Of a stretch of 64,000 nt of DNA, positions 24,201 through 36,200 are shown in pieces. Location of the stretch: contig JASPKZ010010272.1 of NCBI GenBank assembly GCA_030220185.1, positions 4,141,501 to 4,205,500 on the forward strand, written 5' to 3'. This DNA comes from Diploptera punctata (taxonomy: Eukaryota > Arthropoda > Insecta > Blattodea > Blaberidae). A model generated the notes under the pieces. That model was not told where the DNA came from. It did no database searches and was given only the letters and a program-made list of their open reading frames with translations. The translations under genes and the position numbers were made by a program. The first letter of the stretch is position 1. Every line of letters starts with the position of its first letter.

Positions 24201-27200
24201 GTTGGCTCTGACTGATAGTACTCTGTAAGGGCCCCTAGCCAGGGTTACGGTGAAGACCTCAACGGCAGATTCGGCGTAAGTGGCAACCCTCTAGATGGGG
24301 TTAGTACATCCAGGAGCTGGACCTAAAGCTTCGAGGTGGCAGCCCCACCAATGGTCTACTCTGCATAGCGTTGGTACCGCGATCAGAGGAAAACATATTA
24401 CTAGTATTCTTCACAATGGAAGAGATGTCGGATGTCCTCGGAAGAGATGGTCTTGGATCTATTAGTGAAGACGGAACGGGCAACTCTTGCCTAAACCAGG
24501 AAGTGAAGAAGAAGAAGAAGGAATTAATCACTATGAGGTTTAATTTATGGTGAAATTAAATGTTTCTTACCTCTCCTCATATACATTTTCTAAGTAGATT
24601 GCGATTTCAAGACCACAAAGGTCTCATCTTCAGCACTTTCTTGGCGACTGATGTTATGTCGATCAGAAGAAACTCTTCTTCGCGATCTACTTAAAAAATT
24701 TATATGAGGAGAGGTAAGAAACATTTAATTTCACCATAATTTAGTTATGCTTATTTCCCTATATATATCAGTGAGTTATGTGATATGTGGTCAGCACATT
24801 GTCTCAATGAGACATCTAGTAGACAACTAAGATATTACTTGGATGGGGAAGGCCAGTTAAATTTTACTCAGAGGCACTAAATTAGACTTGAAGTTCTATT
24901 ATGAGCCCAAAAATATTCAGACTCAGGACCCACGGCTTTAAGTCCCTCCCAGAGGACTTAGGGTCGCATGCAAATACATTAGTCTCTACTCAAATTACTT
25001 CCAATCACTGGTGAGCTGACTCACCGTGAGCAAGTGCAAACATCGAATTAGCTACCCACAAACTGGTCATGCATGAAAGTCGTCATTTTCGTAATATTGG
25101 CAAGAAATTACCCAGAATTCTCAGCGATAAAACCACTTCCGTTATTTTCGTCTGCTATAGAGGAACGCATGGGGCACGCCGTAGCATAGTGGTTAAGGCA
25201 CTGCGCTACAAGCCAGAAGGTCGAGGGTTCGAGTCCCGGTGGGGTCAGGATTTTTAAACTGACCCAAACCTTCTGGCGGCACTATGGCCCTGGGGTCGAC
25301 TCAGCCTCTAACTGAAATGAGTACCAGACGCTTGTTCTGGGGTAAAGGCGGCCGTCACGCAGGGCTGACAACCCGGCTGACATCAAGTGCCGATTGTCAA
25401 GAAAAAGTGGGAGCCTTAACCTCCTACTACCCCAAGGGCCTCCTGAGGCCTGTAGTGGGATCACTTTCCCTTACCTTTTATAGAGGAACGCATTTACACT
25501 TGCGTCCCGCAAATAATACCATATACAATGACGTCTGCATCGTGCAATATTACGCTGATTCTCCTGTTCTTCCAGTTGAATTCTTTGGTAGACTCTATCA
25601 AATTCCTCTTCTCCACGTATACCGAAACATGATCGAAGTCTTCAAGGTCCGACATCTTGGATAAAGCGGCAAGGTTTCAAGCTACATCGGTTACCATCGG
25701 TTCCCTTCGGGATTCTCACGATAAGTTTCTATCTTAAGCTATGATCTTAAGTTACCTCGTCAGGTAACTTAAGAATTATTATCGCATGAATAGATTTCTG
25801 AGTAAGCAAAATCGTATTAGGATAAAACTTTCTCAGCAGAGAATGCCTTTTACAGTCTAATGCATTCAAAAATTCGACCCTTAGTCCCTTGGATTTTTCC
25901 ATCCTAAAATTCATTGACCACAGCCAGATTTGAACCCATGACCATTGGGATTAAGAGGCAAGAAACATAACCACTAGACCTCTGAGATAGAAACCTTCTC
26001 AACATAGTTTCCATTAAATTGTACTAACTTAAACCACTGACACGACAATTTTTATAGACCCTCCTGAAATTTATTTTTGTTGGAATTAGTCACATCCATG
26101 GCACGACAGTTGCTTGTAGTTTCTGGAACTCATCAAAATTATGTTTATGCAGAGGTTTCTTAAAAATTCCAAATAGGTGGTAGTCAGAAGGAGCCAAGCC
26201 AGGGATTTATGATTTCAAACAAAAAGAAATTTGAAAACATCTTATAAATATAAAATATGATGATGTGGAAAAGTCAGCAGTAGCTATTCATGCTGGTCTA
26301 AAAATACATCTAAATGATATAAAAGCTAGTTTAATTAAACAACAGAAAAACTAAAAGAGCTCATGGTTTGGGAAAAAATCCACATAAAAAAAAAAAGAAA
26401 AAACTTATGAATTTTGAAATTCCTGGGGGATTTGATTTGATTCGGAGGTTCATCTGTCCACCAACAGATGGGGTAAGAAACAGTTCTCCAGAACGACATA
26501 ACATCGGTCAAGATATTAGTGAAGATGAAACCACTGGGTTTTGAAACTGGTTTAATTACACTGGTCAACATGATTTTTGTCTCACGAGTACCAATAGTTG
26601 TACTTAATGCAGTTCTTTATCGTGTTTTCAAATATGTATTCGGAATTTCTCCATCACTCATAGTTTTTTTTTTCTTTCAATTTCAATTAATGGGTTTAAA
26701 TAATTATTTTTTTAATAAACATTTTTCGTCCATTTGTCTATTGTAAAATAAAATCAAATGAGCTATACTCAGGAGATTTCAGCTATGGAAACGAGATATC
26801 AAGGCATGGAATCCTAATATGCTGGCCGATTATTGTTGGACCATCAAGAGGGATGATCTACAGGCAAAATATAGCAGAAAATCATCATTTCTTACTTTCT
26901 AGATGAGTCCGAATGTTCGAATATTGTGTAGTTATGAATATAGAAAATATTAAAGTGTTTGAAATTATAAATTTCTGTCTCTCAGAAATCTTGCATGATG
27001 GAAAAAAAACCGATATCATATTTGAATTCAGGAGAAAAAATACTATCAGAATCACATATTTTTCTTTCTGAGACAAAAAAAGTTTATTTTTTGTTGCTCA
27101 GTGTTATAAGACTGGAAATGAGGTGAGGTATACTCGGACCAACGGATCTGTGCCCCTGTAGCGCTGGCATCATTCTTTGAAAATTACACATCAGTTCTCA

Positions 27201-30200
27201 CACCATTCCACCATGCTCCCCTTCCACTATGTCAAATAGAAGCCACTGTAACTGACCGAGTAGGGATGTTGCCAAACTTCCCCCCGGTGTCAGGCTCTTG
27301 AATATTGAATAATATAAGGTTAATTATTACTTCTTCATATTTAATTTAAGTAGGTCTAATGACACTGATTGATTTCAACGATTAATGGATATAATTATAA
27401 TAGTGGATATTTGTTTGTTAAATGGAAATTACGTGAAGGGAATCTACATATGTTGTTTTTAAAGATAAATACTTCTCCTTCACCTCATTGTCTTATTTGG
27501 TTAGATTTGGAACGTAATTTTGAAGTCCTAACAAAATTATAAAATTTTAGGAATGAACACACAGTTATGTACCCTCCTTCTTTCTCATCCTGGCTAGGGA
27601 CTGGCTATGGTGAAGTTATTACATTCTACGTTCTTATATACATATTATATAACATATTGATACTATACAGGAATTCTAATTTATGCTTATGAATTAAGCT
27701 AATGATAATAATTTACAATTTACATACTATATAACATAACATACTGATACTGAGTTGACAACACTGGACTGTGAGTGCAAATAATATCCCGCAAGAAAGC
27801 TCAAAACTCTGAGTAATGGGAGGGGAGAAAGAGAGAGATAGAAAATAGAGGCAGGCAAGAATGCAGGGAGGGAAATGATTTATTGAGGCAGAAATGGAAT
27901 TAGTGTTTAGTTCGCATTTCTTACGGGGGGCACAGATCCGTTGGTCCAAGAATATAAAGAATTTTAATTTAAATCTTAAATATACTGTAGTTTGCAGAGA
28001 TTATATTCCTCTGCACATGTTACCATACAAAAAGACTAATGTACTACATAACTGTAACTGTAAAGCCAAGCCAAATGAGGTTTCTAAGTAAGTGTAAAAA
28101 ACTAAGTGTAAATTAATGTGGAATGTCCCTCATACTTGAAAATTTATTCCTAATAGTTATGTTTATAAAATGACTCACAAAATTCATCAGCTGAAAAGTG
28201 TTCATGCCAGTAATCACCAGGTGGGCCATTTGTCATGAGAAACTTGTATCGCATATTAAGTCCCTTTGTTCCATTACAATTGCTAACAGCAAGGAACCAC
28301 CAGCGTTCTCGAGCACTTCGGAAACGACGTGCATTATGACATCGTAACCATCCTCTTCTATCATGTGTTCTGTTATTGTAATATACACAACCAGAGGCAA
28401 GATTATATGGTGAAGATGCTGTGAGGTTTACTATTTGATGCAAAGTTATATTCAGAACTGCTTCCTTTTGCAAACAAGTCTGAAATATTCATACTTTTCA
28501 TTATTTACATATAATCTTTTGATAATACAAATTTGATAACTAAGTTATATATAGTGAAAAACACATAACAATTATACCTAAAATTGGTTCTAGATGTGAC
28601 AGTGTAAATAGTTGTAATGTGATCATTACAATTGAATCAGTCATTTCGAAAAGGGATCATCTACAGTTGATCAAATTTTACAGGAGAGGGATAAAACTGA
28701 TTCAGTTTGTCCAGGAAAAAGCTATGAATCTGAAATTTCTACTGAATAATTTTCATGCCCATTCACGTTCTCTTACCGATTTACATGACTTTCTTGATTA
28801 TGGTTTTCCCAAAAAACTAATTACAATTTTCCGGAGATGATCCCTTTTCGAAATGAACGAAGAAACGTTTACAAAATTAAACACATTTCTTTGAAAAAAA
28901 AAATATTATTGCAAAATAACTACATACATGGAATAATACTGTATACATTTTATTACATTTCATCATTTGAAGTGACTATAAAAAAAAAAGTACATCCGAA
29001 AAATTTCATCATTGAACATCTTCGGCGTTCTCTACTACTTCAGCTGTATAGGCCATTTGAATAAATCATCATAAAAATTTCGATGGATATCAGGAATGTA
29101 CTGATGAAGTTTCTTTACATCATCCATTTTTTTGTGATTGATTGGTACTTTCTGATGTAGGCAGAGTGTGTTTTCACATCTGGTATTTGCAGTATTTCTG
29201 GGGGCTTTGGTTTGAGCAAGTTGAATTCTTGTTCCCCGAAAATGGTGTCAATGAATTTCCGGCTGATTATGGTTCTAGGCTTGTCACTATTACACTCAAA
29301 CTCGTAAAATGTATTTATTGCAAAATAATGTTTTTGTTCTTTTGGAACACCTTTACCCATACTCTGTATATGGAATGCCTTGCATTAAATAAATAATACA
29401 TAAATAACGATTGTAGCATGGTTTCAATATTGTTTACTCTGATAACACAGAAAGAGTGCAAGAGGATAGATATGCAGCTGAAGTCAAGATCACATTCGTG
29501 CGTCAGTCCATTCGAAAAGGGAACAACTCGGCGAGTTGATCCTTTTTCCAAAGGTAAAGTCAGAAAGTGGTAAAATAATTGTGTATTTGATCATTTCTCA
29601 TGCAGAATCGATGTAAGGACATATGTAAACATGGAATAACGAAAAAAGTGAATTTCACAAAAAATCGTAGATGATCCCTTTTCGAAATGACTGATTCAAT
29701 TAAAGCAACTATAATAATCACATTTCATAGAAAAATTCCCCTCAGGGGTCCTCATCTGGAGGATATGTGGATGGCGACCACAAGGTGCCCAAGCTGTGCA
29801 AAACATTTCTTCCACTTACTTGTGTTTTGCACTCTTTTAACTTTACTATCTAACCTTTCTTGGTTAACTCTTGTTTTTTTGACGCCGACGCTATTAGGGC
29901 ATCCGAGGGCTAGGGAATCTTTCCTTTCTTCCATTTCTTCTTTCCTTTATTTTCTTTTCTTCTCCAGAAAAGCCTGACCAGAGGCTATAAGATGGCAGCC
30001 CCATCACTGGTCTTGCCTTCCTTTGGCCAGCAACCAATCGAAGGGACTATTATTATGCTTTCAAGTCTTATACGAGAATTTCCCTCAAACGCTGGAGGGA
30101 AAATTTTCTATAGGATCGTAACAGGCCTTGGCCTAATACTTGGAAGGAAGAAGAAGAAGATTACCGTATTGGCCCGAATATAAGCCATGTTTATTTTTCA

Positions 30201-33200
30201 AATTTCGTACATGTCTTATTTGTGCAACTGATAAATTTTCACATATAATAGAAACTTGAAATGTAGTGCACGTTGATAATTTTCTAATTCTGAAATGGAG
30301 CAACAATGCCGAGTGCTCGTGTTTGGAATTACCAGCAGTCATATGGTACATGACGCAACAATATACCAGTCTTCATATTATAGTAATTGTGCTCTTTTGT
30401 ATGATAGGACAGATTAAAACAGTTACAGTAGGTAGTACATACCTACTATTGTAAATTTATTCATCAGCAATGAGTGAAAATGTCGAAAGAAAAGCTTCAA
30501 CAAGCTTGGGAATTCAGTGCAGTTATGATGCTGGTTTCAAACTTGCAGTTATTCGTTATGCTAGGAGGACGACAAACTTTGGGAGGAGAGTGATGAACAT
30601 AGTGGCATGATGAAACATATACCGGTACCGGTAGTAGTGAAGTTAGCAGTGACATTGGAGAAGACTCTGATTGTTGTACCAGGTAATTTACCCAGATTAT
30701 AACTGAAGAAAAATGTGTTTAAATAGTGTAAACAGTTTTGTAATAACTGGATCGTATGACAGGTAAATTTCTCTGCACTCAATTTTTATTTTTTTTTTTC
30801 TCCTCCCCCCCTAAAATTAAGGGTGTGGCTTATATTTGGGCCAATATGGTAATTTTTTTCTTTTAAACAAAATAATTTATAGAAAAGTGTTTCTTAAAAT
30901 GCCATATATATATATATTGCAATCTGTGGAAGAAATTTCAAAACATGCTTTAAGCCTAGGCCTACACTACAGGTTTGTAGACCAGTATTATGTTTTGGTT
31001 CTTCACAAAAGAATTGATTTTTTATTACTTATTATTATTATTAAACAAAATAAAAAAAAAATAATTGTGACTATTTAACTCATGCCCCAGATGGGAGTCA
31101 ATGACCAATCACGTTTCAATGATTTCTGTTTTACAACCAATCACCAAATATTTATCAATATTAAATTTACCATATTAAAGAAAGCTCCTCCTTTTTAATA
31201 TTCTGAACAGGTCTGACCATTATTTTGCAGTGACTGACTCTGTAAGAAATACGGCTACCAGATTGTATATATAGTGCTTGGATGTCAACACATAGCGCTT
31301 GCAGGAGTTAATATAAAAACATTTGTAGCAATTGATTATACCACCAAAAAAAGAAACCACTTTTGCACTTTCTTAAATGTATTTTTTTCCAGAAAAATAT
31401 AATTGTCATATTTACATCATACATCATAAACATAGAGAACCGATTCTTACAATATTGTGTTCCTTTGGCAATAAATAGTATGATCTGGTTGCAGTGATAA
31501 ACAAAAGAAGCAGATGAAGCATACCAATCGTTTCTCATTTGTTTTCAAACATCGCCGTTTACATTAAATATATAAATATTTTAAAATAACTATAGTTAAA
31601 TAATGATTTGTGAGTAAACAGCTTAATTTTATTCGTTAAACAGTCCTAACAAATGCCACTCTTGATTTCCAAATTCTCTACATAAATTTGGAAATCGCTC
31701 GTGGCATTACTTATGACAATGTTAACATTAAAATATATCATGATCATAACATTAAGAGATTATAGGATATGTGGCCGTGGTTCGTGACTGGTGTTTCTTC
31801 TAGTCATTTCTTCCTCAACTAAGTAGGGCATCTTCAGTAGTGAATACTTCTATATAGTGTTACCTGGTCGGAGGCTCGACTGTGAATGAGCAGTACATGA
31901 TGTAGTGATTGGGAAGGCAGTGCCCCCTTTTATGTATCATGTCCACCTCCTTCCCCCGAGTCCAGATGTGTGGAGAAGCTGAGCCCCTGTCAGATACATC
32001 AGCCCACTACCCAACCTAAAACCAGATGGGTCCCAACCCAGGATCTCCCTTGTGCTGAGTGCTAGAGGGGCAGACCCGAGCCTGTCCTTTCATGGCTGTT
32101 ATAGGTTATTATATGTCCTCTTCAGCCCTCATTTGTACAGCTTTTGTTTGTATTTCTTTTCATTGTTTTAGGCATTCATCTACAGAGCGCCCTCCAGCAG
32201 CAGAAAATCAACTGGCCACGGTCAGATTGGTTTTGGTCAAATAGGAGCTGGATTTACTAGGTCACTGCTGAATGGATATACTACTGGAAATCTGTATTTG
32301 TACTAGTGCTGAACCCAGGATGGTTGGCTGAAGTCAAAGCTGATTGGCTAGTCATTGTCAATCTAGTATCTGATTGGTTCTCGTTATTGATTATGTTTAT
32401 ATGTCTATTTTCTAATGAGTGATACCAGGCTTTAGTCAGTTTTATTCCTTCTTCTTTTCTATTGAAATTGTCCATAAGTTTGGAAATTTCTGTAGCATCT
32501 CTGTATAGTCTAGGGAAATGCAGACTAGAAGAAATGGAAAAAATTGGCAGTAGCAGAACATGCTATTATAATTGGACATCAGATTCTGTATATGGATACA
32601 CAGGGTTTAGCCACAACACCCTATTATTTCCCTAGACTATACAAAGAGGCTATATAAATTTACAAACATAAGAACAATTTCAATAGAAAAGAAGAATGGA
32701 TAAAAATGACTAAAGCTTGGTATCACATGTTAGACAATAGACGTACAAACATAATCTACTATTGAAAACAACTCAGGATCAGGAATTACATGTGCATTAT
32801 TTTCATTTTATCAACCTGCAGGATACCACACAACTACTTTTGATGCAGAAGTAACGGCTATTCATATTTCACTCCAACAATTACTATACAGAATAAATAA
32901 ATTTCAAAATGCTGTCATACTCTCTGATTCTAAGGCAGCAATATATGCAATAAATTCACACAAAATGAAGTCAATACAAATTAAAGAGTGCTACAAAATG
33001 ATTCAACAACTCCAAAAACTACAGAAAAGAATTCAATTGCAATGGACACCTGCACATTGTGGAAATGACACTGCTGATTTTCTTGCCAAGAAAGGCTCCA
33101 ATTTAATTCAGAATACTACTAAAAGCTTACCTTTTGCATCCATAAAAAGAATAATTAAAAACAAATATAAAATCAAACAAAACCAAGACCTATGTAATAA

Positions 33201-36200
33201 AACCAAAGACAAAAAATGGAAAATTTAGTAAAGAAGCCAGATATTATTCCAGAAATTCCACGTAAAACTACAGTAGCAAAATTTAGACTGCTTACAGAAC
33301 ATGACTATTTGGCCAAACATTTATATAAAATAGGAATCTACACGAATCCAAATTGTCCTCTATGCAACAAAGACGAAGAAATTAACAAAGAACACCTACA
33401 AACCTGTGAAGTATTACCTATTGGATCCATCATAGAGAAATATTGGAGCGCAAGAACGTTAATGGCTTCGTTGCCAAGGCCCAGCATTTGAAAACAACAA
33501 CAACAACATAATCAATAACAAGAATCAATCAGATGCTAGATTGACAAAGACTAGCCAATCAGCTTTGACTTCGTCCAACCATCCTGGGACCAGCACTAGT
33601 ATAAATTCTGGTTTCTAGCAGTGTACCGCTCATTCACAGTCAAGCCTCCAACCAGATAACACTACATACAAGTACTCGCCACTGAAGATGCCCTCTGCTG
33701 TTGAGGGAAAAATGTCTGGAAGAAACACCAGTCATGGACCATGGTCAAATAGCCTGGAATATCTTAATATTATAATTACCAACTGTGAAAGCATGCAGAT
33801 CAAGACCGTTACTTACTTAAATTATATAATATACATATAAATAAAAGAAACATAAAAAAGTAAAAAGAAGTTGCTACTCGACAATGGAAAATAATGAATG
33901 CAAGAAGTATGAAGCATGGGGCCATTAAACTTTATACTTGCCATATGATCTGATGGGGGGAGGGGGGGACGCAGGCCTGCACATGTGGGTGACATAATTA
34001 AATGGCATATATCTATGAATTATTTTAATATTACATTTCTAAGTACAATTATTAATATACCAATTTCTATCTGCAACAAATAAAAAAGATGCAGACCTTT
34101 GTAAACAGATGTCTGAGGTGTATTTTAAATATAAGATGGCCAGAAATATTATCAAATAAAGAACTGTGGAGAAAAACCAACAAATCTCAAATATATCACC
34201 AAATAAAACAAAGAAAGTGGAATTGGATAGGCCATAAATTGAGAAAACCAGATGGAGCCATCGTGAACACTGCACTAGATTGGAATTTGCAAGGAGTAAG
34301 AAAGAGGGAATGACCTAGGAAAACATGGAAGTGATCAGTAGAGGAGGAAGCAAAGGAAAGAGGGAAAAGCTGGAAGCAAGTGAAATGGCTTGCTGAAAAC
34401 AGAGTACGCTGGAGGAACTTTATTGCTGTCGTATGTTCCACTTAGGAACTACAGGAAATTAGAATTTATATATTTTTATCTATAATGGCATAGCCCATTG
34501 TTGAGCCATAGCCTCTCCTTTGTAAGGAGTTACTAGACCAAGTTAATTTTCAGTCAGTTACCTTATTTGCTCATAGATACCATGGATGGCATGTGGTCAA
34601 CACACCAACCCATTGAGACGTCTAACAGGCAACTAAGGTATTACTAGGAGTTGAGGTCTGTAAATTTTGCTTAGAGGCCTTTTTATTCAGGCTTAAGGAT
34701 CTTTTACGAACCTGAAAATCTTCAGAGTTGAGATCCACAGCTTAAAGTTCCTACTAGAGGACTTGCTTAATTGATCTGGCTGAATTTGACCTGCGACCCT
34801 TGAGACTAGAGGCAAGGAGCATAACCACTAGTCCACCGTGGCCACTCAATTCTATACCAACACTTGTTTTGATTCTTTGGTTCCAGAAGTTTACATTTTA
34901 ATTCTACCTGGATACAATATACCAATGCCATATATTTAATAAACAAAAGTAAGACAATTATTCAGTCTTATTGGAACTTGGCAGGTCTGCTAGGTAAAAA
35001 TGCTTTTCTGGGTTTCAAATTAAAGAAACATATATATACTATATGGTGCCTTACCTTCCCAGACTTATAAACAGCAGGCCATTGAGTTTTGGAATCATAA
35101 TACAGCAGAATATTCTGCACAGCATATTCCTGAAATGTGCATATACGAGATACATGAAAATGTTGAGATTATGCAATGCTATGAATGAAAATGTATTTTA
35201 TTTATTTATATTGTGATAAAGCTATTTAATAAAGTAAAATGATCCCACAACAGGCCTCAGAAGGCCCTTGGGGTAGTAGGAGGTTAAGGCTCCCACTTTT
35301 TCTAGACAATCGGCACTTTATGTCAGCCCTGCGTGATGGCCGCCTTTACCCCCGGAACAAGCGTCTGATACTCATTTCCATTAGAGGCTGAGTCGACCCC
35401 AGGGCCATAGTGCCGCCAGAGGGTTTGGGTCAGTTTAAAAATCCTGACCCCAACAGGACTTGAACCCTCGACCCTCCGGCTTGTAGCTCAGTGCCTTAAC
35501 CACTACGCTACGGCGTGCCCCAGCTATTTAATAGACTCCTAAAATAATTGTCTTTGATATGAAGATTAATCTGTTGAAATAATTTAATTAAAGCTTCTTT
35601 CGATATAATTGTGAACTTAATCTCCACTTTCAATTTTGTTATTTGGTTGCTCTATTACTGTGGTAATGAAGTAATTATAATGAATATGGAATTGAGAACA
35701 TTTTTCACTTGGGCCAGGTTTTAATGCAAAATCTCCAGCTTTATGTTGTGTCACTCTACCAATGAGCTACTTTTGCACATTCATGTTATAAATCAACATT
35801 CCTCTCTCTTTAATCCTTGAGATCCATTGTAATAAAACTAAATTCAGAAGATTTAATGTGAATGCTTTACTGCATGAAGCTCTTTTTATCTCTAATTAAT
35901 TCACTAAAACTATCAAACCCATAGGTTCATGCCCGCATGGACATAAGTTTCCATGCATCCCTATCCTGAGCCAATGGGAAGTACTAAAAAGAAATTAAGC
36001 ATGGGCAGATAGATATGGTTGGAGGCATATTTAGAATCAACCTTCTGAATGGAGGACACGATAAGATGATGATGATGCTGACATACAAACAACTTTTGTA
36101 CTGGTAGAAAAATGTAGGTTTTAGGGTTAGAAATGCTAGATTAATGTGTTAAATTTAAGGAAAAAAGTAAACATCAAGAAAAATGTAGTCAACACCGTCT

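Larger units (their letters stand above)
24765..25985 (-). repeat. SINE family B copy carrying two nested insertions
   Basis: The 3' half of family B is at 24765-24957 and its tRNA-like head at 25884-25985. A MITE (24961-25880) sits between, and that MITE contains a SINE C (25171-25478). Confidence 0.7.

Noticed and set aside
28619..28840. 73-codon ORF as a gene
   Set aside because: It starts in the terminal repeat of the 28630-29701 element and has no known motif.
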